A DNA stretch of 28,259 nt from the NCBI GenBank assembly GCA_035536315.1, contig DATLOJ010000099.1:1-28259 (forward strand), read 5' to 3'. This document shows, piece after piece, positions 8,549 to 15,718 of the stretch. The position numbers and the translations under genes are program-made. This stretch comes from DATLOJ01 sp035536315 (GTDB lineage Bacteria; Actinomycetota; CADDZG01; JAHWKV01). The notes beneath the pieces are model-generated. The model did not search any database. It was not told where the DNA came from and saw nothing but the letters and a program-made list of their open reading frames with translations. Each line of letters opens with the position of its first letter. The first letter of the stretch is position 1.

Positions 8549-9151
8549 CTAAGTCAGGCCCTCGGCCTTTCGCCAGATCTCGATGGCATTCACGATGATC
8601 GTCGTTGAGTCGGCCCCCTTCCTCCGCAGCCTGAGGGAGTGGTCGCCGCCCTCGATGACCTCGAGCGTCGCCCTTTTAATGAGGGGCAGGTTCTTCTTCA
8701 GCAAGGTGAGATCGCAGAACGGGTCGCGGTCACCCTGGAGAAATAGACAGGGCACCTTGATGTCGGGCCAATGTGAGATGCGCGGCTCGGAAGGCATGCC
8801 CGGCCTATGCAGGGGATATCCGAGAAAGACAAGGCCATGGACAGCCGCCCCCTCTGCAGCCGCCATCGACGCCACCCGGCCCCCATATGACTTGCCGCCC
8901 GCTATCAAAGTCTTGGAACCGCTGATCCGAAAAGCCTCCATTAGCGCGGATGTGAATCCGGCGACGCTCTTCTCGGCTTTCGGGGGCGCCTTACGACCTG
9001 CGGCTCGGTAAGGCAGGTCCATTCGGATTACGGCATGGCCCTTTCCGGCTAGCGCCGCTGCAACCTCGGGCAAGCCGCCGGCCTCTATCCCCGTGCCGGC
9101 CCCGTGCGTCAAAACGAAACAGGTGCTCGAGCCCTTCTGGCCATCCAGCAA
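8549..9151 (-). CDS. Alpha/beta hydrolase, KANL3/Tex30 family
   Basis: Small serine hydrolase of unknown substrate. The 200-residue protein has the oxyanion segment FVLTHGAGTG near the N-terminus, nucleophile elbow GGKSYGGR (about residues 86-93), the acid in QGDRDPF and the histidine in EGGDHSL, giving a complete Ser-Asp-His triad in the right order. This arrangement and size match the KANL3/Tex30 or dienelactone-hydrolase-like group. The start is TTG, strongly supported by an AAGGAG Shine-Dalgarno 8 bases upstream. The frame stays open further upstream into the end of mutM, and that segment resembles the N-terminal strand of the family but offers no canonical start. The gene follows mutM by 58 bases on the same strand and may be read from the same transcript. 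Confidence 0.85.
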   Translation of the reverse strand: MLDGQKGSSTCFVLTHGAGTGIEAGGLPEVAAALAGKGHAVIRMDLPYRAAGRKAPPKAEKSVAGFTSALMEAFRISGSKTLIAGGKSYGGRVASMAAAEGAAVHGLVFLGYPLHRPGMPSEPRISHWPDIKVPCLFLQGDRDPFCDLTLLKKNLPLIKRATLEVIEGGDHSLRLRRKGADSTTIIVNAIEIWRKAEGLT

Positions 9152-9209
9152 TCCCCCGACTCCTTCGGGAGGGCCTTCAATCGGGATTCGAAGTGCTTCG
9201 CTTACGGAC

Positions 9210-10055
9210 TTAGACCTGACACTGTGGGCAGTAGAACGTCGATCGGTTACCCCAACGATCGCGCTCCACCGGAGTGCGGCATCGGCGGCAAGGCTCGCCC
9301 TCGCGTTGGTAGACCTTCAGGAACTGCGAGTACTCCCCCACCGCCCCGTAGAGGTCTCTGTACTGCTCGTCGTCTGCCGAAGTTCCGCGGTATTTGATCG
9401 CGTCCTGAAGGATTTCCTGAATCGCCCTATACAGCCTTCTAACTTCAGACGAGGACAGCGTCGACGACGATCGGTCGTGACGAATACCCGCCAGGAACAA
9501 GATCTCGTCAGAGTAGATGTTGCCGATCCCGCAGATGAACTTCTGGTCCATCAACAGGCCCTTCATCTTCGTGTTCTTCTGAGACAAAGTCTCGGAGAAG
9601 TACTGCCAGGTCAGCGGCTGCTCGAGCGGGTCGAGGCCAAGCTTCTGAAGCTCCTTGATCTCGCCGATGTCGTCCTTTGAAGTAACAAACATCTCGCCGA
9701 ATGTGCGGGGGTCTACGTACCTCAAATGGCCCCCGACCGTAAAACTGATGACCACGTGTGTGTGGTTTGCCATCGCAGCACTCGCCTTGTTGAGGACGAG
9801 CTGACCGGACATGCCAAGGTGAACGACGAGCACGTTCGAATTGTCCAAATGGATCAGCAGGTACTTGCCCAGACGATCGATACGCGTGATCTTGGCGCCG
9901 GTCAGACCATCTTCGAAGTCCTTGCGGCGGGCATGCCTGCGAATGATCCGAAGAGCGTTCTTGCTCGGCTTTACCTCGACCTTCTTGATCTTGCGGCCTA
10001 TGACCTCTTTCTCGAGATCCCTGCGGATAACTTCTACTTCGGGAAGCTCAGGCAT
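9210..10055 (-). CDS. mutM: Formamidopyrimidine-DNA glycosylase (Fpg/MutM)
   Basis: Base-excision repair enzyme removing 8-oxoguanine and formamidopyrimidines, with associated AP-lyase activity. The start is set by PELPEVEVIRRDLE: the enzyme uses the Pro directly after the initiator Met as nucleophile, with the following Glu. The longer open frame adds 29 residues that are out-of-frame rnc sequence. Further marks are the Lys in RLGKYLLIHLDN, the Fpg core IGNIYSDEILF, and a C-terminal zinc finger with two CxxC pairs (CRRC and CPQC). Length, 281 residues, is normal. The ATG at 10055 overlaps the end of rnc by 8 bases, so the two are translationally coupled, as in other actinobacteria. Confidence 0.97.
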   Translation of the reverse strand: MPELPEVEVIRRDLEKEVIGRKIKKVEVKPSKNALRIIRRHARRKDFEDGLTGAKITRIDRLGKYLLIHLDNSNVLVVHLGMSGQLVLNKASAAMANHTHVVISFTVGGHLRYVDPRTFGEMFVTSKDDIGEIKELQKLGLDPLEQPLTWQYFSETLSQKNTKMKGLLMDQKFICGIGNIYSDEILFLAGIRHDRSSSTLSSSEVRRLYRAIQEILQDAIKYRGTSADDEQYRDLYGAVGEYSQFLKVYQREGEPCRRCRTPVERDRWGNRSTFYCPQCQV

Positions 10056-10752
10056 CTGCGCGCTCCTCTGTAAGAACCTGCAATCCCTGTTTCGCGGCGG
10101 CTTGCTCGGCCTCCTTCTTCGAACGCCCCTCGCCAGATCCAATGTTTCTGCCGCTTACGAATACCTCTGCCTTGAAGCGTTTCTCGTGATCCGGGCCGGA
10201 TGAGGAGACCTTGTACTCGGGCAGCTCTCCTGTAATTTGAGCCGCCTTCTCCTGAAGGTTGGTCTTGAAGTCGCGAACCACTCCGCGCTCCACGTGGTCT
10301 CGGATGTGGTCTGCAAGCGATCTTTCGATAAGCGCACGGACGGGCTCGATGCCGGAATCCAGATACACCGCGGCAAGGACGGCCTCGAATGCATCAGCGA
10401 GGATCGACTGCTTTAGCCGGCCCCCGGACAGGTCCTCGCCTTTACCCAGAAATACGAAATCTCCAAGTCCGATACGGCGAGCGGCGTCGGCAAGCACTGC
10501 CGTGTTCACAGTGGAGGCCCGCAATTTGGCCATTTCGCCCTCTGGGAGGTGCGGATACCAGGCGTAGATCATGTCTGTTACTACGAGGCCGAGGACGGCG
10601 TCGCCGAGGAACTCGAGTCGCTCGTTGTGGGGAATGTCTCCGCGCTCGAAGGCGAACGATCGGTGAGTGAGCGCCGAGTCGAGCAACTCTCTGTTTACAA
10701 AGCGAATACCCAGGGCCGCTTCGAGCGGCGAAAGGTCGGGTGCTGAATCTAC
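10048..10752 (-). CDS. rnc: Ribonuclease III, non-canonical start
   Basis: Double-stranded-RNA endonuclease for rRNA and mRNA processing. The RNase III signature NERLEFLGDAVLGLVV is present with the second acidic site in DAFEAVLAAVYLD, followed by a dsRNA-binding domain (about the last 75 residues) ending GEGRSKKEAEQAAAKQ. The first canonical start is TTG at 10686, giving 212 residues. But the frame continues upstream as DLSPLEAALGIRFVNRELL, the conserved first helix of the family, to a TAA at 10753-10755. No ATG, GTG or TTG lies in that extension. The codon directly after the TAA is GTA, placed 8 bases behind a GGAAGG ribosome-binding site. I therefore give the 234-residue form with GTA as candidate start. 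Upstream of the TAA is an in-frame GTG, so a sequence error or a recent stop mutation are alternatives. Confidence 0.9.
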   Translation of the reverse strand, partial: VDSAPDLSPLEAALGIRFVNRELLDSALTHRSFAFERGDIPHNERLEFLGDAVLGLVVTDMIYAWYPHLPEGEMAKLRASTVNTAVLADAARRIGLGDFVFLGKGEDLSGGRLKQSILADAFEAVLAAVYLDSGIEPVRALIERSLADHIRDHVERGVVRDFKTNLQEKAAQITGELPEYKVSSSGPDHEKRFKAEVFVSGRNIGSGEGRSKKEAEQAAAKQGLQVLTEERADA

Positions 10753-10765
10753 TTAGGTCACCTTC

Positions 10766-10942
10766 CTACTCAACCTCGACTACCTCCCGGCCCGCGTAGT
10801 AGCCACACTTGCCACAGGCCCTGTGGGGCATCTTCGGGGAGTGACATTGCGGGCAGGTCGAGTTGGCAGGAGTCGTCAGCTTCCACTGTGACCTGCGGTG
10901 ACGGGTCGTCGACCTCGACTTCTTCCTCTTAGGCGTTGGCAT
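10766..10942 (-). CDS. rpmF: Large ribosomal subunit protein bL32
   Basis: 58-residue 50S subunit protein, too short to stand out as an open frame. It begins MPTPKRKKSRSTTRHRR and carries a zinc ribbon of two CxxC pairs (CPQC and CGKC), so it is the zinc-binding form of bL32, and ends REVVEVE. The ATG lies 4 bases after the DUF177 stop, with an AGGAG inside the end of that gene, and rnc follows closely. DUF177-rpmF pairing is widespread in bacteria. The plsX gene that often follows rpmF is absent here. Confidence 0.96.
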   Translation of the reverse strand: MPTPKRKKSRSTTRHRRSQWKLTTPANSTCPQCHSPKMPHRACGKCGYYAGREVVEVE

Positions 10943-10946
10943 AACT

Positions 10947-11474
10947 TTAGGCTTCTCCTGTCTCGATCCTGTCCACCCCCAGCGCTTCCTTCAGGGGCTC
11001 CCATCTAAGGTCCGTCATTTCATCCCGGTGTCCGCAATCCTCGACGTTCAGGTCCGATCCGCAGACGGTGCAAAGTCCTCTGCACGCCTCGTCGTGTAGC
11101 GGCTGGCTTGGCATCTCAAGGCCAATCGCATCCCTGATCATCGGTTCCAGATCGATCACCGGCGCCTGGACCTCGTATCCGCCCTTCTCCTCCCCGTCGT
11201 CGAAGTAAAAAACCTCGTCCACCTTGTACTCGAACCCGCCCGTGAAATCGGCCAGGCACCTCGAGCAGGTGAGGCGAAACCTCCCGGCGATCCTGCCGGT
11301 AACCTCAATCCCATCGGTGAGGCTCTCGGCGACGAGATCCACGTCCACAGGGTCTGTCTCTCTGACCCCACCCAGGGGGCCTTCGAGCCCGCGTAGCTGA
11401 GCGCCAAGAGCTATTGCTCTAGATGCTCCCGGGCGCCCTGCCAGGTCGGAGATATCGACGAGAAATCCAGACAT
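10947..11474 (-). CDS. DUF177 (YceD) family protein
   Basis: Conserved protein linked to 23S rRNA and ribosome metabolism in plants and bacteria; its exact bacterial role is not settled. The 175 residues show the family pattern: an N-terminal strand FLVDISDLAGRPG, a central CSRC pair after GRFRLT, an acidic stretch DEVFYFDDGEE, then DLEPMIRDAIGLEMPSQPL and the C-terminal CRGLCTVCGSDLN, which together could form a zinc site. It stands directly upstream of rpmF with a 4-base gap, the usual arrangement, and corresponds in position to M. tuberculosis Rv2926c. A GC-rich hairpin in the leader includes the best Shine-Dalgarno-like sequence. Confidence 0.92.
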   Translation of the reverse strand: MSGFLVDISDLAGRPGASRAIALGAQLRGLEGPLGGVRETDPVDVDLVAESLTDGIEVTGRIAGRFRLTCSRCLADFTGGFEYKVDEVFYFDDGEEKGGYEVQAPVIDLEPMIRDAIGLEMPSQPLHDEACRGLCTVCGSDLNVEDCGHRDEMTDLRWEPLKEALGVDRIETGEA

Positions 11475-11503
11475 CGGGTTTTTCCGCCTCCGGCGGCGCG
11501 GAC

Positions 11504-11531
11504 ATGATAGCAGAACAAGGTTTTTTCCAGA
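11504..11531 (-). promoter_or_regulatory. Candidate promoter of the DUF177-rpmF-rnc-mutM transcript
   Basis: On the minus strand TATCAT (11509-11504) matches TANNNT. A weak -35-like TCTGGA (11531-11526) lies 16 bases upstream. Transcription would start near 11497, leaving a leader of about 23 bases before the DUF177 ATG. The position in the 92-base gap after the sepIVA-like gene supports it; the -35 match is poor. Confidence 0.3.
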
Positions 11532-11566
11532 TTTTGGTAAATAGCTCCCCAGGGCCTGGGAAGGTG

Positions 11567-12061
11567 CTAGCCGGCCTCAGCCGCCCCCGATTCGAGCCCT
11601 TCCTCGGCCGCCTGGTCCAGGCGTCCCCTCAGCGATTCCCGTCCTTTCGCCACAGCGGCGAGGGTTTTTTGGAGGACGACCTCGAAGTTCGCGAGCTTGG
11701 CGTCGACGTAGTCCTCCGCTTCCATGCGGATGCCTCTGGCTCTGTTCTTGGCTTCCTCGATGATTCGGTCGGCCTCTCTGTTGGCGGCCGCCACAATCTC
11801 TGTCCGCGACACCAGAGCATCCCGCTCCTGCTCAGCCGCCTTGATCAGCTGCTCGGCATCTTTGTGTGTTCTGTCGAGCAGCTCGTCTCGGTCGCGCATT
11901 ACCCAGCGGGCTTGCTTCAGCTCCTCCGGAGCGTTTTGAGTTATCCCCTCGAGACGCTGCAAAAGATCCTGCCGGTTGATCATTGCCGAGGCGGAGAGGG
12001 GCACCTGCTTGGCGTTGCGGATCTCCTCCATGATGGCTTCGATCTCTTCCATGAGGTCCAT
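11567..12061 (-). CDS. DivIVA-like coiled-coil protein, SepIVA-like
   Basis: Predicted cytoplasmic coiled-coil protein of 164 residues, rich in Glu, Arg and Ala. From about residue 40 almost the whole chain reads as amphipathic helix (DAEQLIKAAEQERDALV, then EADRIIEEAKNRARGI). The short N-terminal part MEEIRNAKQVPLSASAMINR resembles the start of SepIVA, a DivIVA-domain septation and cell-wall factor in mycobacteria. The decisive clue is position: SepIVA (Rv2927c) sits directly upstream of the DUF177-rnc-mutM-smc-ftsY genes in M. tuberculosis, exactly as here. It is shorter than the mycobacterial protein. The ATG has AAGG 7 bases upstream. A role in division or polar growth is inferred from synteny; the family resemblance alone is weak. 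Confidence 0.75.
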   Translation of the reverse strand: MDLMEEIEAIMEEIRNAKQVPLSASAMINRQDLLQRLEGITQNAPEELKQARWVMRDRDELLDRTHKDAEQLIKAAEQERDALVSRTEIVAAANREADRIIEEAKNRARGIRMEAEDYVDAKLANFEVVLQKTLAAVAKGRESLRGRLDQAAEEGLESGAAEAG

Positions 12062-12097
12062 GGCTAAACCTTAACCGATGCCAAGTTGAGGGCCGGA

Positions 12098-12120
12098 CCC
12101 TGCCCGACGGGCGGACAGGG
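12098..12120 (-). terminator. GC-rich hairpin after coaD
   Basis: CCCTG (12098-12102) pairs with CAGGG (12116-12120), enclosing a nested GCCCG/CGGGC palindrome. It begins directly after the coaD stop codon on the minus strand. No T-tract follows, so it may attenuate rather than terminate transcription into the sepIVA-like gene. Confidence 0.4.
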
Positions 12121-12597
12121 CTATCCGAATCGGCGCGAAAGTGCTTCGGCGACGCCCTTCGGAACCAGCTCCGAGACGTCACGGCCGAAGCGCGCAACCT
12201 CCTTGACCAGACTCGAGGATATGAAGCTCCACCTTGGGTCCGGGGGGATGAACAACGTGTCGACCTCGCTCTGGAGGCTCGCGTTCATCTGTGCCATCTG
12301 AAGCTCGTACTCGAGATCGGAGACAGCGCGAAGCCCCCTGACGATCACGTCGGCGTGGCGCTCGGCTGCCAGCACGACGGTAAGACCTTCGTGAGCGAGA
12401 ACTTCGATGTTGGTCAGGTGAGCCAGCGCGTCCTTGAGAAGACCAATTCTCTCCTCCGCGTCGAAGAGTGGGTCTTTGGATGGATTCACCACGACCGAGA
12501 CGATTACTTTTTCGAAATGACGAGCGGCCCGCTCGATGACGTCGATGTGTCCGTTCGTTGGTGGGTCGAACGAGCCCGGTACCAGCGCTACCGCCAC
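12121..12597 (-). CDS. coaD: Phosphopantetheine adenylyltransferase
   Basis: Penultimate enzyme of coenzyme A synthesis, adenylating 4'-phosphopantetheine to dephospho-CoA. The 158-residue length is standard. Diagnostic strings are the N-terminal nucleotidyltransferase motif VPGSFDPPTNGHID (the TxGH version), VVVNPSKDPLF, the arginine-containing VIVRGLRAVSDLEYELQMA, and the C-terminal WSFISSSLVKEVARFGRDVS. The start is GTG, placed against the rsmD TGA stop so that the two genes are effectively contiguous. An overlapping ATG two bases upstream is out of frame. The rsmD-coaD pair is conserved widely. Confidence 0.97.
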   Translation of the reverse strand: MAVALVPGSFDPPTNGHIDVIERAARHFEKVIVSVVVNPSKDPLFDAEERIGLLKDALAHLTNIEVLAHEGLTVVLAAERHADVIVRGLRAVSDLEYELQMAQMNASLQSEVDTLFIPPDPRWSFISSSLVKEVARFGRDVSELVPKGVAEALSRRFG

Positions 12598-12598
12598 A

Positions 12599-13159
12599 TC
12601 AGCCTTCTTTCACTCTCAAATAGACAACCGCTCCATCACCGTAGCGCCGCTCGGCCTCCAAGTCGAACCCTTCTGGCGCATCGGCTGGCAGGTTCCTGGA
12701 CGATATCTCGACAACCACGTGGGCCCCAGCGACTACGAACCCGCCGGTTCGCAGCAGGGCCAGCGCCTCCAGTGGCAGGCCCTCCTCATACGGCGGGTCC
12801 ATCAGAACCAGGCCGAAGGGGGGCTCGGGGGCCGGTCCCTGGAGGTATTGGTCCACCGCGGTCCTCACGACTTCTGCCTTTTCCAGCAGCCCCGTCGTCT
12901 TCAGGTTCTCCTCGATGATCCTGGCCGCCGCTGGATTCTTCTCGATGAACACGGCAGACCGGGCACCCCTGGAGAGGGCCTCGATCCCAAGAGCCCCCGA
13001 TCCCGAGTACAGATCGAGAACATCTATCCCTTCAACGCCATCCGCCAGACGCGAGAAGACGGCCCCCTTCAATTTGTCGGAAGTAGGTCGGATCCCCTCG
13101 AGCTCGGCTCCCTTCAGCCGCCGGCCCCCGGCCTCCCCTGCAATGACGCGAAGCGGCAC
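12599..13159 (-). CDS. rsmD: 16S rRNA (guanine(966)-N(2))-methyltransferase RsmD
   Basis: SAM-dependent methyltransferase modifying G966 (E. coli numbering) of 16S rRNA during 30S assembly. The 186-residue protein starts LRVIAGEAGGRRL and has RPTSDKLKGAVFS. It then has the SAM-binding motif I, DLYSGSGALGIEALSRGA (about residues 49-66), the acidic FIEKN that follows, and the catalytic DPPYEEG typical of N2-guanine methyltransferases. It starts with GTG, 3 bases downstream of the recG stop, and ends at coaD, forming a tight recG-rsmD-coaD unit as in many Gram-positive bacteria. Confidence 0.96.
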   Translation of the reverse strand: MPLRVIAGEAGGRRLKGAELEGIRPTSDKLKGAVFSRLADGVEGIDVLDLYSGSGALGIEALSRGARSAVFIEKNPAAARIIEENLKTTGLLEKAEVVRTAVDQYLQGPAPEPPFGLVLMDPPYEEGLPLEALALLRTGGFVVAGAHVVVEISSRNLPADAPEGFDLEAERRYGDGAVVYLRVKEG

Positions 13160-13162
13160 GAC

Positions 13163-15319
13163 CTAAGAGTGGAAGAGCCACTCGAGGCGGTCCGCGAACC
13201 TGCCTTCCATCTCACTCCTGATCTTCGGGTGTCGCTCGAGAGAAGGATCTTCATCGATGACGTCGAAGGCCTCTTTCCTGGCGGCCAGTAAAAGCTCCAT
13301 GTCGCGCAGAAGATGCGTGAGCTTCAGATCGGAGAACCCGGCCTGTCTTGCACCCATGATCGTTCCCGTTCCGCGAAGCTCGAGATCCTTGTTTGCAAGC
13401 TCGAAGCCGTCGTCGGTACCTTCCACTGCCGCCAGCCGCTGTCGCGCAACTTTGGCCTCGTCCGGGTCCGTCATGGACGTGATCAACAGGCAGGTCGACG
13501 CATGCTCGCCTCTTCCGATACGGCCTCTCAGCTGATGAAGCTGCGAAAGCCCGAAGCGGTCGGCGTCCTCGATCAACATCACCGATGCGTTCGGAACATC
13601 GACGCCCACCTCTACTACCGTCGTTGAGATCAGCACATCGATCTCACCCCGGCGGAACCCATCCATGACCTTGCCCTTCTCCGACGGCCTCATCCGACCG
13701 TGCATCTTGCCGACTCGAAGGTCCGGAAACACATCTCGTGCAAGGCGCTCGGCCTCTGCCTCCGCGGATTTGACCTGCAACTTGTCCGAGTCATCGATGA
13801 GCGGCGTGATGACGTACGCCTGCCTGCCCGCCACCACCTCCGACCTGATCAAGTCGTACGCCTCGCTTCGTTCGCCCTCCTCGAGAACCCTCGTCGTTAT
13901 GGGCTTGCGGCCTTTGGGAAGCTCGTCGAGCACCGAAACCTCGAGATCGCCATAAAGCGTGAGGGCCAGGGTCCTCGGGATCGGAGTGGCCGTCATGATC
14001 AGGACATCGGGCGTCACGCCGGCCCCCGTCTTCTCACGCAATGCAATCCTTTGGTGAACGCCGAACCTGTGCTGCTCATCCACCACCGCAAAGCCGAGGT
14101 TGGAGAACTCGACGCCTTCCTGGATGAGAGCGTGGGTCCCTATGACGATGTCCGCCGATCCGTCGGCGATCTTCTCTGCAGCTTCCCTTCTGGCTTTCGC
14201 AGGAAGGCTCCCCGTGAGCAGGACCACCGTCGGGCCTCCGAACAACCCCAGCTGTCCCGTGCCACCCCCGCCTCCGCCTGCGTCCTCGAGCAGCTTGGTA
14301 GTCGTCAGGTAATGCTGTGAGGCGAGCACTTCGGTTGGGGCCATGATCGCCGCCTGATACCCACCCTGAACCGCAAGCAACGCCGCATAAAGAGCAACGA
14401 CGGTCTTTCCGGAACCGACCTCGCCTTGCAACAGCCTGTTCATGGGAACGGACGAGGCCATGTCTTGCTCTAACTCCTCTACGGCCCTGCACTGCGCAGT
14501 GGTCAGCTCGAAGGGAAGGGATTCGATGAATCGGCCGGCAAGCTCCGCTTCGACTTTGTGCGAGATCCCAATCGTCTCCCGGGCGAGCCTCTTCTTGCGA
14601 TAGGCAAGGCCCACCTGCAGTGTGAACAGCTCGTCGAAAACCAGTCGCTTCCGCGCGACGTACATGTCCCTCATCTGGTCGGGGAAGTGGTACAGATTCA
14701 TCGCCTTGGTCCTGTCCATCAGCCCGTGCCGCATCCGGAGGGCCGCGGGGAGGGGTTCGTCGAGGGGACTGAACTGATCGAGTGCGGCTCGGACGAACGT
14801 TCGCAGCTTGGCGGTGTGCAGCTCGGCGGTCGCGGGGTAGATCGGCACAATCTTCACGACTTCCTCGGACTCCCTGATCACGTCAACCAGTGGTGCGGTG
14901 ATCTGCTTGTTCGAGCCGAAGATTCCGACCTTGCCCTTGGCCGCGACGACAGTTCCGACGCGCAGCTGCTGGGCGCGCCACGGTTGGTTGAAGAAGACCA
15001 GAGTTATCTTCGAGGTCCCCTGACTAATCGTGACTTTCAGAGGGAAGTTCCGGCGGGGCCTACCTTTGCTTTGCGGAGGCGGAGCCGCAACTTTGACAAC
15101 CTCACCCACCACAGTGACCTCGTCTCCGACCCGGAGCTCCTGGATAGGCTTGACCTCGGAAAAATCGAGGTGCCTGCGGGGGTAATGCTGGAGAAGGTCC
15201 TGCACCGATTCGATCGCGAACTTCGAGGATGCAAGCGCATCGGCCCACTTGGGGCCAATGCCGGTCACGAAGCGGACTGATGCGTGCTGGTCGGGTGGCG
15301 CGTAAAGAAGGATTCCCAT
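13163..15319 (-). CDS. recG: ATP-dependent DNA helicase RecG
   Basis: Superfamily 2 branch-migrating helicase that remodels stalled forks and recombination intermediates. Of 718 residues, the N-terminal part has a helix-hairpin-like VTGIGPKWADAL, the LLQHYPRRHLDF segment and an OB-fold wedge (about 60-160). The motor carries Walker A GEVGSGKTVVAL, the DExH-type box DEQHRFG, motif III TATPIPRTLALTLYGDLEVS, GRMRPSEK, TTVVEVGVDVPNA and the motif VI region LHQLRGRIGRGEHAS. The end, DLKLTHLLRDMELLLAARKEAF, is the usual RecG tail. A Gly-rich insertion GGGGGGTGQ follows motif Ia. It has an ATG start with AGGGGG upstream and is divergent from rpmB. Confidence 0.97.
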   Translation of the reverse strand: MGILLYAPPDQHASVRFVTGIGPKWADALASSKFAIESVQDLLQHYPRRHLDFSEVKPIQELRVGDEVTVVGEVVKVAAPPPQSKGRPRRNFPLKVTISQGTSKITLVFFNQPWRAQQLRVGTVVAAKGKVGIFGSNKQITAPLVDVIRESEEVVKIVPIYPATAELHTAKLRTFVRAALDQFSPLDEPLPAALRMRHGLMDRTKAMNLYHFPDQMRDMYVARKRLVFDELFTLQVGLAYRKKRLARETIGISHKVEAELAGRFIESLPFELTTAQCRAVEELEQDMASSVPMNRLLQGEVGSGKTVVALYAALLAVQGGYQAAIMAPTEVLASQHYLTTTKLLEDAGGGGGGTGQLGLFGGPTVVLLTGSLPAKARREAAEKIADGSADIVIGTHALIQEGVEFSNLGFAVVDEQHRFGVHQRIALREKTGAGVTPDVLIMTATPIPRTLALTLYGDLEVSVLDELPKGRKPITTRVLEEGERSEAYDLIRSEVVAGRQAYVITPLIDDSDKLQVKSAEAEAERLARDVFPDLRVGKMHGRMRPSEKGKVMDGFRRGEIDVLISTTVVEVGVDVPNASVMLIEDADRFGLSQLHQLRGRIGRGEHASTCLLITSMTDPDEAKVARQRLAAVEGTDDGFELANKDLELRGTGTIMGARQAGFSDLKLTHLLRDMELLLAARKEAFDVIDEDPSLERHPKIRSEMEGRFADRLEWLFHS

Positions 15320-15345
15320 CGGCCCCCTATTGTCCGTGCTTGGGG

Positions 15346-15374
15346 TGACGCCCCGCCGAATCTCCTGCTACGAT
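15346..15374 (+). promoter_or_regulatory. Candidate rpmB promoter
   Basis: TGACGC (15346-15351) and TACGAT (15369-15374) are separated by 17 bases, giving a plausible vegetative promoter with a start near 15381 and a leader of about 30 bases before the rpmB GTG. It lies in the 92-base divergent gap with recG. Confidence 0.4.
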
Positions 15375-15411
15375 TCTTTTTTCCCTATTTCCAACTCAAT
15401 GGAGTTTTCCT

Positions 15412-15714
15412 GTGTCTCAGATCTGTGATGTTTGTGGCAAGACGCCCCAGTTCGGGAAGTCGATCAGCCACTCACACCGGCGTTCCAGCCGGCGCTGGTC
15501 CCCGAACATCCAAAGCGTAAAGGCCAGCGTCAAAGGGGCCACCAAGCGGCTCAAGGTGTGCACGTCCTGCATCAAGGCCGGCAAGGTCAACCGCGCGGTC
15601 AAGGACAACCCGGTTCTGCGAGCCGAGCGCGTTCAAAAGGCCAAAGAGTCATCGACTAAGACTCCGGCCCCCGCCTCCAAGAACCCCTCCGAGCAAGCGC
15701 CGACTGCAGTCTGA
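15412..15714 (+). CDS. rpmB: Large ribosomal subunit protein bL28 with C-terminal extension
   Basis: 50S ribosomal protein. The first 62 or so residues match bL28: CDVCGKTPQFGKSISHSHRRSSRRWSPN is split by family landmarks such as the CxxC near residue 5 and the GKSISHSH stretch, followed by VCTSCIKAGKV with the second CxxC, so it is the zinc-ribbon form. After that comes an unusual tail of about 30 residues rich in Lys, Ala, Pro and Ser (from about residue 72), making 100 residues rather than about 60-65. The start is GTG, with TGGAG about 7 bases upstream. The Holin-X gene follows after 4 bases, so it is read together with membrane-protein genes. Confidence 0.95.
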   Translation: MSQICDVCGKTPQFGKSISHSHRRSSRRWSPNIQSVKASVKGATKRLKVCTSCIKAGKVNRAVKDNPVLRAERVQKAKESSTKTPAPASKNPSEQAPTAV

Positions 15715-15718
15715 GTAG

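Noticed and set aside
10056..10142. 29-residue N-terminal extension of MutM
   Set aside because: The catalytic proline must follow the initiator Met directly, so the ATG before PELPEVE is the start.
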